Assembly (NCBI RefSeq): GCF_029360585.1
Contig: NZ_JAQZSJ010000003.1
Span: 62,001-126,000 of the forward strand
From: Cohnella caldifontis
GTDB lineage: Bacteria > Bacillota > Bacilli > Paenibacillales > Paenibacillaceae
DNA: 64,000 bases
Direction of reading: 5' to 3'
Made by a program: the position numbers and the translations under genes. Position 1 is the stretch's first letter, and every line of letters begins with the position of its first letter. This document shows positions 33,894 through 43,352 of the stretch, piece after piece. The notes under the pieces are model-generated. The model was not told the origin of the DNA, did no database searches, and saw only the letters and a list, made by a program, of their open reading frames with translations.

Positions 33894-35964
33894 ACTCAAT
33901 AATTTGCTGATGAAGAGAGACGCGGACGGCTTTTTCCAATTGGACAAAGACCGGGAAGCGGCGCAGGCGTTCATGGAAGAGGTTTACCGCAAAAGCCTCC
34001 GGTTCGCGAATACGACGGAGAAAGTCCGTTATATGGTCGAGAACGACTATTACGAGAATGTGTACGAGCATTATACCCAGGCCGAGGTCGAAGACGTTTA
34101 CCGGATTGCGCACGGCTACGGATTCGAGTTTCCGTCCTACATGGCGGCGTCGAAGTTTTATACGGATTACGCGCTGAAAACGAACGACAAGTCGCTCTAT
34201 CTGGAGCACTACCCGGACCGGGTCGCGATCGTGGCGCTGCATCTGGCCGGCGGCGACGCGGCGACCGCGCGGGCGCTGGCCGAGGCGATGATGGAGCAGC
34301 GGCTGCAGCCGGCGACGCCGACGTTCCTGAACGCGGGCCGCAGCCGGCGCGGCGAAATGGTCTCCTGCTTCCTGCTGGAGATGGACGATTCGCTCAACTC
34401 GATCAACTTCGTGCTGGGCACCTGCATGCAGCTGTCGAAGATCGGGGGCGGCGTGGCCGTCAACCTGTCCAAGCTCCGCGGGCGCGGGGAGCCGATCAAA
34501 GGGGTCGAAGGCGCGGCGAAGGGCATCATGCCGGTGCTCAAGCTGATGGAGGACGCGTTCTCCTACGCCGACCAGATGGGCCAGCGCCGCGGGTCGGGGG
34601 CCGCCTACTACAACATTTTCGGCTGGGACGTCATGGAGTTCCTGGACAGCAAAAAAATCAACGCGGACGAGAAAACGAGGCTGAAGACGCTGTCGATCGG
34701 CCTTATCGTACCCAGCAAGTTCTACAAGCTGGCGGAGGAGAACAAGCCGCTCCACGTGTTCGCGCCTTATACCGTCTACAAGGCGTACGGAACGCATCTC
34801 GACGACATGGACCTCGACGAGATGTACGACACGCTGCTGGCGGACAGCCGCGTGCGCAAGAAAGAGGTCATGGGCGCGCGGGACATGCTGGTCAAAATCG
34901 CGACGATCCAGCTCGAATCCGGCTATCCCTACATCATGAACAAGAGCAACGCGAATCGCGCGCACGCGCTCCGCAACCTGGGCAGCATCAAAATGTCCAA
35001 CCTGTGCACGGAAATCTTCCAGATGCAGGAGACGTCGGAGATCGGGGATTACGGCCAGCCGGACTTGATCCGCCGGGACATCAGCTGCAATCTCGCTTCC
35101 CTGAACATCGCCAACGTCATGGAACGGCGAAAGGTGCGGGAGTCGGTGCATGCGGGGATGGTCGCGCTCACGGCGGTCAGCGACATGACGAACATCTCGA
35201 ACGCGCCGGGCGTGGCGAAAGCGAACCGCGAGCTGCACTCGGTGGGGCTGGGCGCGATGAACCTGCACGGCTTTCTCGCCAAGAACAAAATCGCGTACGA
35301 GAGCGAAGAGGCGAAAGATTTCGCGCGCGCCTTTTTCATGACGATCAACTTCCACTCTCTCGAAAAAAGCATGGAAATCGCCAGGGAGCGCGGCGTCACG
35401 TTCGCGGGCTTCGAACGGTCGGACTATGCGGACGGCACGTATTTCGAGCGGTATTTGGAAACCGATTATCGTCCGGTCACGGAGAAGGTCAAGTCGCTGT
35501 TCGAGGGCATCCCGGTCCCGTCTCCGGAAGACTGGAGAGGGCTGAGGGACGCCGTACGCGAGCATGGACTCTATCACGCATACCGGTTGGCGATCGCGCC
35601 GACGCAGAGCATTTCGTATATCCAGAACGCGACGTCCAGCGTCATGCCGATCGTGGAACCGATCGAGACGCGCACATACGCCAACTCGACGACCTATTAT
35701 CCGATGCCGTTCCTGAGCCGCGACAACCTTTTCTTCTATAAGTCGGCCTATAATATGGATCAATTCAAAGTGCTGGATTTGATCGCGGAAATTCAGGCCC
35801 ATGTCGACCAGGGGATCTCGACCGTGCTGCACGTCAACAGCGACGTCACGACGCGGCAGCTTGCCCGGTACTATATCTACGCGGCCAAGAAGGGGCTGAA
35901 GTCGCTCTACTATACCCGGACGAACCGGTTGTCCGTCGAGGAGTGCGTCAGCTGCTCCGTGTAA
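33880..35964 (+). CDS. nrdE: Class Ib ribonucleoside-diphosphate reductase alpha subunit
   Basis: A 694-residue catalytic subunit without an N-terminal ATP cone, as in class Ib. Active-site Cys pairs are near RRGEMVSCFLLE and MSNLCTEIF; NLASLNIANVM, MNLHGFLAKN and PTQSISYIQNATSSVMP are typical. The C-terminal redox Cys pair is EECVSCSV. It reduces NDPs to dNDPs with NrdF. TTG 33880 is preceded by GGGAG 9 bases away; it overlaps nrdI. Confidence 0.95.
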   Translation: MRHIELNNLLMKRDADGFFQLDKDREAAQAFMEEVYRKSLRFANTTEKVRYMVENDYYENVYEHYTQAEVEDVYRIAHGYGFEFPSYMAASKFYTDYALKTNDKSLYLEHYPDRVAIVALHLAGGDAATARALAEAMMEQRLQPATPTFLNAGRSRRGEMVSCFLLEMDDSLNSINFVLGTCMQLSKIGGGVAVNLSKLRGRGEPIKGVEGAAKGIMPVLKLMEDAFSYADQMGQRRGSGAAYYNIFGWDVMEFLDSKKINADEKTRLKTLSIGLIVPSKFYKLAEENKPLHVFAPYTVYKAYGTHLDDMDLDEMYDTLLADSRVRKKEVMGARDMLVKIATIQLESGYPYIMNKSNANRAHALRNLGSIKMSNLCTEIFQMQETSEIGDYGQPDLIRRDISCNLASLNIANVMERRKVRESVHAGMVALTAVSDMTNISNAPGVAKANRELHSVGLGAMNLHGFLAKNKIAYESEEAKDFARAFFMTINFHSLEKSMEIARERGVTFAGFERSDYADGTYFERYLETDYRPVTEKVKSLFEGIPVPSPEDWRGLRDAVREHGLYHAYRLAIAPTQSISYIQNATSSVMPIVEPIETRTYANSTTYYPMPFLSRDNLFFYKSAYNMDQFKVLDLIAEIQAHVDQGISTVLHVNSDVTTRQLARYYIYAAKKGLKSLYYTRTNRLSVEECVSCSV

Positions 35965-36009
35965 GAGAAACGCGATTCGAACGAGAATACGAGAACGGAG
36001 AGACAGGCC

Positions 36010-36975
36010 ATGGAGAGCTGGAAGGCGGTCAACTGGAACCGTCCGGACGACGATTTCACGATCATGTTTTGGAACCAGAACATCATGCAGTTCTGGACGG
36101 ACGAAGAGATTCCGCTGTCCGAAGACAAAATGTCTTGGATGACGTTAAACGATAACGAGCGCGAGCTGTACAAGAGAGTGCTGGGCGGGCTGACGCTGCT
36201 CGATACCGTCCAAGGCGGGATCGGCATGCCGAAAATCCTGGAGCACGTGGACGGCTTGCAGCGCAAAGCGGTGCTCGGCTTCATGGGCATGATGGAGCAG
36301 ATCCACGCCAAATCGTACAGCAGCATTTTCACGACGCTGGCGACGAACGAGGAGATCGACGAAATTTTCCGCTGGGTGGAACGGAACCCTTGCCTCCAGC
36401 TGAAGGCGGAGACGATTTCCCAATATTACGGCAACATTCAAACGCGCAAGGATCTGTACTTGGCGATGGCGGCGTCCGTGCTGCTGGAGAGCTACCTGTT
36501 CTACAGCGGCTTCTTCTACCCGCTCTACCTGGCCGGACAGGGGAAAATGACGAGCAGCGGCGAGATCATCGACTTGATCCTGCGGGACGAGAGCATCCAC
36601 GGCTTATATGTCGGCCTGCTGGCCCAAGAGGTGTTCGCGGAACTGGACGAAGACGAGCGGTCGGCCGCCGTCGAGACGCTCCAAGGGCTGCTGCGCTACC
36701 TGCACGGCAACGAGGAGCGGTATACGGAAGAGCTGTACGGGGCCGTAGGGCTCACGGAAGAAGTGAAGGCGTTCCTGCGGTACAACGCGAACAAGGCGTT
36801 CATGAACCTGGGGCTTGAACCTCTCTTCCCCGAGGAAGACATCAACCCGATCGTTCTGAACGGCATCAGCACGCGCACGAAGCAGCACGATTTCTTCTCC
36901 AAGAAAGGCAACGGCTATGTCCGCACCATTCACGTGGAGCCGCTGACGGACCGCGATTTCCAGTTCGATTTCTAA
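36010..36975 (+). CDS. nrdF: Class Ib ribonucleotide reductase beta subunit
   Basis: A 321-residue ferritin-like protein holding the dimetal-tyrosyl radical cofactor. Ligands lie in the pattern Asp (TLLDTVQ region), Glu and His in MMEQIHAKSYSSIF (radical Tyr near 103), Glu in LESYLFYSGF and Glu/His in RDESIHGLYVG. GGAG lies 9 bases before ATG 36010. It ends the nrdIEF operon. Confidence 0.95.
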   Translation: MESWKAVNWNRPDDDFTIMFWNQNIMQFWTDEEIPLSEDKMSWMTLNDNERELYKRVLGGLTLLDTVQGGIGMPKILEHVDGLQRKAVLGFMGMMEQIHAKSYSSIFTTLATNEEIDEIFRWVERNPCLQLKAETISQYYGNIQTRKDLYLAMAASVLLESYLFYSGFFYPLYLAGQGKMTSSGEIIDLILRDESIHGLYVGLLAQEVFAELDEDERSAAVETLQGLLRYLHGNEERYTEELYGAVGLTEEVKAFLRYNANKAFMNLGLEPLFPEEDINPIVLNGISTRTKQHDFFSKKGNGYVRTIHVEPLTDRDFQFDF

Positions 36976-37042
36976 CTTGAATTCCGCGTATCGCGGTCGC
37001 TCGTCTTTGAAGGACTTCGATAAAAGTTTTTCGGCGGTAACG

Positions 37043-37068
37043 GTGAGGCATCCTTCGGGGTGCCTCAC
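37043..37068 (+). terminator. Hairpin after nrdF
   Basis: GTGAGGCA and TGCCTCAC form an 8-bp stem over a 10-base loop, followed by TGCTTT. It is a likely terminator of nrdIEF although the T run is short. Confidence 0.6.
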
Positions 37069-37100
37069 TGCTTTATGTGAGCCTGCTAAAACTACGCCAA

Positions 37101-37190
37101 ATCGCCGCAATAGCGCACGAGGTGCTCTATTTCGCGGACTCCGCGAGCATATCGCCGCTATAGCGTACGGCCTGCATTTTCCACAGTCCA
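37101..37190. repeat. Intergenic repeat, 19-bp units in alternating orientation
   Basis: Direct units at 37101-37119 (ATCGCCGCAATAGCGCACG) and 37151-37169 (ATCGCCGCTATAGCGTACG) are exactly 50 bp apart and differ at two positions. An inverted unit at 37122-37140 matches 15 of 19 bases, and a poorer one may lie at 37172-37190. A palindrome CGCGGACTCCGCG sits at 37133-37145. The rest of 36976-37254 shows no gene. Confidence 0.6.
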
Positions 37191-37254
37191 ATCATCTTAT
37201 TAAGCGCAGCGTTCGGGAAGGCTCCGAAAAAACCGTTAGACGACGAAAAAGAAA

Positions 37255-37302
37255 TTGACGCCTGGAAATGGAAACGCTTATAATACTATCGAAACCGGTT
37301 TC
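37255..37302 (+). promoter_or_regulatory. Promoter and operator of the LacI-type regulator gene
   Basis: TTGACG (37255-37260), an 18-bp spacer and TATAAT (37279-37284) form the promoter. GAAACCGGTTTC (37291-37302) is a perfect 12-bp palindrome just downstream, where a bound repressor would block initiation. The identical core is upstream of the binding-protein gene. Confidence 0.75.
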
Positions 37303-37327
37303 CATCGGAACGTTGAAGGAGCATGAA

Positions 37328-38329
37328 GTGAACATTTCAGATGTCGCCAAGAAGGCGGGAGTCGCGAAGTCGACGGTATCGAAAGTATTGAATAACTATA
37401 AAGGGGTGAGCGAGGAGACCCGGCGGAAAGTGCTCGACGCCATCGAAAGCACGACGTACACGCCGAACGTGTTCGCCAAGAGCTTGACGACGGGCAAATC
37501 GAACTTGATCGGCTTGTTCGTGTCGGAAGACCTGCTGGAGTCGTTCATCGTCCACGTATACTGGAGCGAGGTCGTGTCCGGCATCCGGGAGGCGCTCGTG
37601 AAAGAGAAGTACCACGTGCTGATGTTCGCCGCCAGCCCCGACGAGGACTTCCTGAAATTCGCCAAGGAGTATAAAGTGGACGGCGTCATCATGCTCGGGG
37701 ATTACCCGGAGCCCGCATCCGTCCGAAGCTTGCTGGACAGCGGTATTCCTTGCGTCGTATTCGACCGGAACTTGTCCGGGAGCCGCGTCGGCTATGTCTC
37801 CTCGGACGACGAGCGGGGCTCCGAGCTCGCCGTTCGGCACCTCATCGGCCAGGGCCACCGCCGCATCGCGCATATTTCCGGGCCGGATTGGAGCTTCGAA
37901 TCGGCGAAGCGGATGATGACCTATCGCCGCGTGATGGAAGAAGAGCGTTTGCCCGTACCCGCCGAATACGCGCTTGCCGGCGAGTATTCCACCCAGAGCG
38001 GGGCGGAGCTGGGGCGCCGCCTTTTGACGCTGCCGGAGCCGCCGACCGCGGTGTTCTGCGCGGCGGACACGATCGCCGCCGGCGTCCTGCAAGCGGCCAA
38101 GGAACTGCAGGTGGAGGTTCCGGACCGGCTGATGATCGTCGGGTATGACGATTTGCCGCTGTGCGAGTACCTTCATCCTCCGCTCGCCTCCATCCGACAG
38201 GAGCGGAGAGCGATGGGCAATATCGCGGCGAACGCCGTGCTGGACATGATCCGCGAAGCGGAGCTCCCGCCTCCGGATCACCGGGTGGACGTCAACTTGA
38301 TCGTACGGGAATCCGCGCGCCGGCCTTAA
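37328..38329 (+). CDS. LacI/PurR-family transcriptional regulator
   Basis: About 333 residues. The N-terminal LacI HTH is clear (NISDVAKKAGVAKSTVSKVL, then NYKGVSEETRRKV), followed by a periplasmic-binding-protein-like effector domain (SNLIGLFVSEDLLESFI, LDSGIPCVVFDRNL, GYDDLPLCEYLHPPLASIRQ). It likely represses itself and the sugar operon via GAAACCGGTTTC. GTG 37328 has AAGGAG 7 bases upstream; the longer frame starting at 37268 lacks one. Confidence 0.92.
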   Translation: MNISDVAKKAGVAKSTVSKVLNNYKGVSEETRRKVLDAIESTTYTPNVFAKSLTTGKSNLIGLFVSEDLLESFIVHVYWSEVVSGIREALVKEKYHVLMFAASPDEDFLKFAKEYKVDGVIMLGDYPEPASVRSLLDSGIPCVVFDRNLSGSRVGYVSSDDERGSELAVRHLIGQGHRRIAHISGPDWSFESAKRMMTYRRVMEEERLPVPAEYALAGEYSTQSGAELGRRLLTLPEPPTAVFCAADTIAAGVLQAAKELQVEVPDRLMIVGYDDLPLCEYLHPPLASIRQERRAMGNIAANAVLDMIREAELPPPDHRVDVNLIVRESARRP

Positions 38330-38382
38330 CGGCCGGCCGCGCCTGATCGCCCGCCGCAAAGCGATTTTTTTTACCATCTATA

Positions 38383-38394
38383 GAAACCGGTTTC
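38383..38394. promoter_or_regulatory. LacI operator before the sugar operon
   Basis: GAAACCGGTTTC, identical to the regulator's own operator, with CTATNGAAACC and TTTCCAT flanks also shared by both sites. It lies about 70 bp before the GTG 38464. Confidence 0.8.
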
Positions 38395-38463
38395 CATTCG
38401 GTAAGGAAAGCGAAGTTCCGGAAATCCCAATCAGATTCATCCAATCGAAGGGGTGGCGTTTTC

Positions 38464-39798
38464 GTGTTCAAAAAACGTTTGCTTGGAATGATCGCTCTGA
38501 TGCTCGTCCTGATGTTGATCGCCGCTTGCGGCGGCAAGAAAGAATCGGCCGACACCCAGCCTTCCGCTTCCGCGCCTGCTTCATCCCCATCCGCATCCTC
38601 GTCCGCGCCGGCGGACGCCAAGCCTTACGCGGGCCAGACCGTCAAGATGCTGATGCCGCCCTGGTACAAGTTCACGCCGGATTTCTTCCAGAAGTTCACC
38701 GACCAGACCGGCATCAAGGTCGAAGTCGAGAACATGAAGTTCTCGCAAATCCACGACAACATCGTCACGACTTCCGCCGGCGGCTCCGCTCCCGCGGACA
38801 TCGTCGACATCGACTGGTCGTGGGTCGGCCAGATGGGCGCGGCCAAATGGAACGTCGACCTGAAGGACGTGCTGGCGGACGACGTCAAGTCGGATATCGG
38901 CATTCTGAGCGTTTTCACCTATAAGGACAATATCGTCGCGCTGCCGTTCTTCAACGACTTCCGGATTTCGATGGTCAACTCCAATTACGTCGGCGATTTG
39001 CCGGTCGACACCGTGGAGCACGTCATCGAAACCGCCAAGCAGATCAAAGCTTCGGGCAAAGACGAGTATCCGATCGTGACGACGCTGGAAGCGGGCGAGA
39101 ACACGACGCACGAGTGGATGCTGATGACCAAGTCGTTGGGCGGTCAGGTATTCGACGACAACTGGAATCTGAACCTGAAAGACAAAAATTCGCCTTCCTA
39201 CAAGGCGCTGTCCTATATCTTCGAAATGTTCAACGCCGGTCTGATCGATCCGAAGGCGCTGGGCATACCGTACGAGGAAGTCATCGAGACGTTCAAGTCG
39301 GGCCGCGGCTCGATCAAGCTGCTGGCCGGTCCCGGGCAGATCAACGAAGCGAGCGATCCCGCGACTTCCCAGATCAAAGACTACGTCAAGCCGATTCTCG
39401 TGCCCGGAGACGGCACCCACCACACGACGACCGCCATGCCCGAAGGCATCATGATCCCGGCGCACGCCGAGCATAAAGAAGCCGCGATCGAAGTGCTGAA
39501 ATGGCTGGCGTCTCCGGACGTGATGAAAGAAACGTACAAGACGCAGGGCGGCATCTTCCCTACGCGCAACTCGGTCATTCAGGCGTTGTTCGAGTCCGGC
39601 GACCTTCCGCACGGCGACGTCTACGCGAAGCAGCTGGAGGACGTGCAGGCGATCTTCCTGCAAGGCCAGCCTTCCTGGTACGCCGAGTTCTCCGAAGCGG
39701 CCTACACGGCGATCAACAGCGGCCTGAAGGAGCATTGGTCGGTGGATAAAACCGCGGACATGATCATCAAAGCGACGGAAAACATCGATAAGGGTTGA
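38464..39798 (+). CDS. Sugar ABC transporter substrate-binding lipoprotein
   Basis: A 444-residue lipoprotein (LMLVLMLIAACGGKK, Cys near 22) with a linker of Ser/Ala and a family 1 solute-binding domain (TVKMLMPPWYKFTPDFFQKF, IVDIDWSWVGQMG, GIMIPAHAEHKEAAIEVLKW). It binds a carbohydrate or glycerophosphodiester outside the cell; UgpB-like ligands are possible given the GDPD in the operon. GTG 38464 follows AAGGGGTGG. First gene of the operon. Confidence 0.9.
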   Translation: MFKKRLLGMIALMLVLMLIAACGGKKESADTQPSASAPASSPSASSSAPADAKPYAGQTVKMLMPPWYKFTPDFFQKFTDQTGIKVEVENMKFSQIHDNIVTTSAGGSAPADIVDIDWSWVGQMGAAKWNVDLKDVLADDVKSDIGILSVFTYKDNIVALPFFNDFRISMVNSNYVGDLPVDTVEHVIETAKQIKASGKDEYPIVTTLEAGENTTHEWMLMTKSLGGQVFDDNWNLNLKDKNSPSYKALSYIFEMFNAGLIDPKALGIPYEEVIETFKSGRGSIKLLAGPGQINEASDPATSQIKDYVKPILVPGDGTHHTTTAMPEGIMIPAHAEHKEAAIEVLKWLASPDVMKETYKTQGGIFPTRNSVIQALFESGDLPHGDVYAKQLEDVQAIFLQGQPSWYAEFSEAAYTAINSGLKEHWSVDKTADMIIKATENIDKG

Positions 39799-39837
39799 TC
39801 GCGGTGCGAGTTCTAACGGCCGGGGGTGGAAGAAGAC

Positions 39838-40719
39838 ATGTTTAGGCAGCATCGCGCGCGGTATGGGGACGCGTATTTGATGATCGCCCCGTTTGTCCTG
39901 CTGATCATCCTGTTCGTCCTCATTCCGTTTGCCCTTTCCTTGGTCTACAGCTTCAAGAACATGGTGCTCACCAATCCGGACGATATCCATTGGGTCGGCT
40001 TCAAAAATTACGCCAAGCTGTTCACCGATCCGAGCATCCGGCGTACGCTGGGCAACACGGGGTTCTACGTCGTCGTCACGGTCCTGTTCGAGATGCTGCT
40101 CGGTTTGGCGGCCGCCTTGCTGCTCCGGCGGAACTTCCGCATCCGGTTTCTGGTGCTGGCCGTCATGATCTTGCCGTGGGCGCTCCCCCCCGTCGTGGGG
40201 GGAGTGACTTGGCGGTGGATTTTCCATCCCCAATACGGAATCGCGAACGTGCTGTTCGAGCGGTGGGGCTGGATATCGGAATACCAGCTGTGGACGGTCA
40301 ACAAATGGGTGGCGCTTCTGCTCGTCTGCTTGATCGTCGTGTGGAGGAACCTGCCTTATGCCTCCTTGATCCTGCTGTCGTTCCTGCAGCAAATTCCGAA
40401 CGACCTCTATGAATCGGCCTCGATCGACGGCGCGGGCAAGTGGCAGCAGTTCCGCCGCATCACGCTGCCGCTGCTCGCGCCCGGCATCACGATCGCGATC
40501 AGCATGGCGACGATGACTTCGATGAACCTGTTCGACGAGCCGTATATCATGAACCAATTTTCTCTGGACACGATGACGATCACGATGAAGAACTATACGG
40601 TCGCTTTCCGCGACTTGAAATTCGGCTACGGCATGGCGATCTCCATCCTGGTCACGGTCATTACGCTGCTGGTCAACTACTCGTACATTAAGTCCATGTA
40701 CAAGGAGGAAGCCTCGTGA
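39838..40719 (+). CDS. Sugar ABC transporter permease (MalF type)
   Basis: About 293 residues with six membrane segments (LMIAPFVLLIILFVLIPFAL onward) and the EAA loop LYESASIDGAGKWQQFRRITLP. Pairs with the next permease. ATG 39838 is preferred to the GTG at 39826; GGTGGAAGAAG lies just upstream. Confidence 0.92.
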   Translation: MFRQHRARYGDAYLMIAPFVLLIILFVLIPFALSLVYSFKNMVLTNPDDIHWVGFKNYAKLFTDPSIRRTLGNTGFYVVVTVLFEMLLGLAAALLLRRNFRIRFLVLAVMILPWALPPVVGGVTWRWIFHPQYGIANVLFERWGWISEYQLWTVNKWVALLLVCLIVVWRNLPYASLILLSFLQQIPNDLYESASIDGAGKWQQFRRITLPLLAPGITIAISMATMTSMNLFDEPYIMNQFSLDTMTITMKNYTVAFRDLKFGYGMAISILVTVITLLVNYSYIKSMYKEEAS

Positions 40720-41558
40720 AGCTGATCGGACGTATCGGATTCGCCGGCGCGGTGCTGCTGCTGGCCGCCTGGTCGCTTCTTCCCGTTATCTGGACCGCGA
40801 TCACCAGCATATCGAAAGTCAAGGATCTGACCGCCCTTCCGCCGAACATTTTCCCGGACGCCCCGAATTTCGGAAGCTACGGCAAGCTGTTCGGCTTCGA
40901 CCAGAACAGCTGGGACGTCTGGGCCACGATGAGGGAAACGTCGCTCAACAGCCTGATCGGTTCGGTCGGAGGGATGATCGTCGTCATTTTCCTCGCGCTC
41001 TTGTCCGGCTACGCGTTCGCCCGGGTCAGGTTTCCGGGGCGCAACTGGGTGTTCTTCATTTGCATCGCCACGATGGCGCTGCCCGGTTACGCGGTCATGA
41101 TTCCGCTGTACCAGCTCATGATGGATATGCATTTGCTGAACACCTATCCGGGCATTATCCTCGTCTTCTGTTCCGCTTTCGCGCCGATCGCCGTCTGGCT
41201 GATGCGCGGTTTCATCGCGGGGCTGCCGTACGAAATCGAGGAATCGGCGACGATCGACGGCGCGGGCAGGTGGCGCATTCTGTTCGCGATCGTGTTTCCG
41301 CTCACGGCGCCGGGCTTGGTGGCGGTCGCGATCATCACGTTCCTCGGCTGCTGGAGCATGTTCGTCACGGTGATGGTGTTCTCGCCTTCGCTGAAGACGC
41401 TGAACGTCTTCATCTCGGAGTTCGTGCTCAAAACCTCCATCGATTATCCGATGATGTGCGCGGTCGGCGTGATCAGCATGATCCCGCCGATCCTGATCGT
41501 GACGTTCCTGAACCGTTATTTGATCAGCGGGTTGATGATGGGCTCCGTCAAGTCGTGA
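40716..41558 (+). CDS. Sugar ABC transporter permease (MalG type)
   Basis: A 280-residue protein with six membrane segments and the EAA loop YEIEESATIDGAGRWRILFA. GTG 40716 overlaps the upstream stop by 4 bp. No ATPase gene lies in the cluster, so a shared MsmX-type ATPase elsewhere probably drives the transporter. Confidence 0.92.
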   Translation: MKLIGRIGFAGAVLLLAAWSLLPVIWTAITSISKVKDLTALPPNIFPDAPNFGSYGKLFGFDQNSWDVWATMRETSLNSLIGSVGGMIVVIFLALLSGYAFARVRFPGRNWVFFICIATMALPGYAVMIPLYQLMMDMHLLNTYPGIILVFCSAFAPIAVWLMRGFIAGLPYEIEESATIDGAGRWRILFAIVFPLTAPGLVAVAIITFLGCWSMFVTVMVFSPSLKTLNVFISEFVLKTSIDYPMMCAVGVISMIPPILIVTFLNRYLISGLMMGSVKS

Positions 41559-41595
41559 CCTCGCAGAATCGCAGCAGCGAAAGGAGTGGAGAACG

Positions 41596-42600
41596 TTGTA
41601 CTTCATGGGGATGGACGGGGGAAACAGCAAGACGATCTGCGTGATCGCCGACGGAACCGGCCGCGTGCTCGGCGTCGGGAGAAGCGGGAACGGCAACCAT
41701 CAGAACGGCGTCGAGGAAATGAAAGCGAACGTCAACCGCGCGCTGGACGAAGCGCTCGCGGCGGCCGGCGTGGGCAGGGCGGACATTGCAGCTGCCTGCA
41801 TCGGGCTGGCGGGGGCCGACAGGCCGGCCGACTACGAGATTTTGAATCCGATCGCGGCGGCAATGGGCTTAAGGCGCGTCCAAGTCGTCTGCGATACCTA
41901 TATCGGTTTGCGCGCGGGCGCGGACCGGCCGCACGGCGTCGTGCTCGTATGCGGAGCCGGAACGAACGCGATGGGCCGCAATCTTCGCGGCGAGGAATTC
42001 CAACTGGGCGGCTTCGGCTACCGGTACGGCGATTTCGGCGGCGGCCTCATCCTGTCGGAGGAGGCGTTCCGCGCCGTCATCCGCGCCGATGAAGGACGGG
42101 CGGAGCCTACGCAACTTACGCGGAGGGTGCTGGAGCGGCTCGGATACGCGAGCGTGGAAGCGATGAAGCACGACTTCCTGGACCGCGATTTGCAGGTGCC
42201 CGTTCATCTCGTCATGGCTTTGTTCCAGGCCGCGCGCGAAGGGGATGCCGCGGCGATCGGCCTGCTCGAGCGGCAGGGAGAAGAGCTGGCGATGTCGGCG
42301 AAAGCGGTCATCGGCAAGCTGGGCATGGGCGGGGAGACGTTCCCGGTCGTGCTCGTCGGCAGCATCCTGACGCGCGCGCAGGGGGAGCCTTGGACGATCC
42401 GCCCGCTGAAGGAGGCGTTGGCCAAGCTCGCTCCGAAAGCCTGGATCGTCAAGCTGGACGTGGAGCCGGTGATCGGGGCGGTGCTGGCCGCCATGGATGG
42501 CGCCGGTCATGAGCTGAGCCCGGAGCAATCGCGCTCGCTGCGCAGCCAGCTGGCGATCCGTAATGAACAGGAGGAACTTCCATGTCCGACTTCGCCTTAA
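41596..42600 (+). CDS. BadF/BadG-type ATPase, N-acetylglucosamine kinase-like
   Basis: A 334-residue ASKHA-fold protein: phosphate-1 loop GMDGGNSKTICVIADGTG, AACIGLAGADRP, the phosphate-2 region HGVVLVCGAGTNAMG and adenosine motif VVLVGSILTRA. Family members phosphorylate amino sugars or glucose with ATP. It probably phosphorylates the sugar released in the cell by the hydrolases encoded nearby. TTG 41596 has AAGGAG 8 bases upstream; the 3' end overlaps the GDPD gene by 19 bp. Confidence 0.85.
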   Translation: MYFMGMDGGNSKTICVIADGTGRVLGVGRSGNGNHQNGVEEMKANVNRALDEALAAAGVGRADIAAACIGLAGADRPADYEILNPIAAAMGLRRVQVVCDTYIGLRAGADRPHGVVLVCGAGTNAMGRNLRGEEFQLGGFGYRYGDFGGGLILSEEAFRAVIRADEGRAEPTQLTRRVLERLGYASVEAMKHDFLDRDLQVPVHLVMALFQAAREGDAAAIGLLERQGEELAMSAKAVIGKLGMGGETFPVVLVGSILTRAQGEPWTIRPLKEALAKLAPKAWIVKLDVEPVIGAVLAAMDGAGHELSPEQSRSLRSQLAIRNEQEELPCPTSP

Positions 42601-43352
42601 CGGCGCGGCCGCTGGTCATCGCCCATCGCGGCGCTTCCGCCGAAGCCCCCGAGAATACGCTGGCCGCGTTTCGGCTGGCGCTCGAGCAAGGATGCGACGC
42701 GATCGAGCTGGATATTCACGTCAGCGCCGACGGCGAGCTAGTCGTCTGCCATGACGAAACGCTGGAACGGACGACCGACGGCACGGGCCGCATCGCCGAG
42801 ATGACCGCGGCGGAGTTGAAGCGGTTCGACGCGGGCGCCTGGTTCGGCGCGAAGTATCGGGGCGAGCGGCTGCCGTTGCTGCAAGAAGTGCTGGAGCTGG
42901 TGCCGCCCCGGATCGGCATCAACGTGGAAATCAAAAGCTTCGATCATCCCGGCGTCGAGCGCCTGCTCGTTGACTTGCTGGAGAGGACGGGCCGGACCGG
43001 CAGCGTATTCCTGTCTTCGTTCGACCACGACTGCATGGTCCGGTGCAAACGGCTGTCGCCTTCCCTGCGGGTCGGGCTGCTCTACGAAGAAGAGGAATGG
43101 TTCGATTACGAGGCGTTCGAGAGAGAGAATGGCATTGCCCTGTATTCCATGCACATGTACCATGGCTGCTTGAATGGCGGCTTCGCCGCCGCGGCGGCGC
43201 GGCGCGGGCTGCAAGTCTACCCGTGGACCGTCGACGACCCGCTGCTCATGCGGCGGATGCTGGAATGGGGGGCGTCCGGCATCATCACGAACCGGCCGGG
43301 CGTTCTGCGCAAGCTGCTGGAGGAGAACGGAGGAACGCATGCCCATGATTGA
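42582..43352 (+). CDS. ugpQ: Glycerophosphodiester phosphodiesterase
   Basis: A 256-residue cytoplasmic GDPD-family TIM barrel: VIAHRGASAEAPENTLAAF, VCHDETLERTTDGTGRI and INVEIKSF carry the metal and catalytic residues (His, Glu, Asp). It hydrolyses glycerophosphodiesters to sn-glycerol-3-phosphate plus alcohol; the alcohol could be a sugar. ACAGGAGG lies 7 bases before ATG 42582. Confidence 0.92.
   Translation: MSDFALTARPLVIAHRGASAEAPENTLAAFRLALEQGCDAIELDIHVSADGELVVCHDETLERTTDGTGRIAEMTAAELKRFDAGAWFGAKYRGERLPLLQEVLELVPPRIGINVEIKSFDHPGVERLLVDLLERTGRTGSVFLSSFDHDCMVRCKRLSPSLRVGLLYEEEEWFDYEAFERENGIALYSMHMYHGCLNGGFAAAAARRGLQVYPWTVDDPLLMRRMLEWGASGIITNRPGVLRKLLEENGGTHAHD

Noticed and set aside
38581-40557. 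Minus-strand open frame opposite the sugar ABC genes
   Set aside because: Asp/Arg-rich shadow with no domains; the plus frames match binding protein and permeases.
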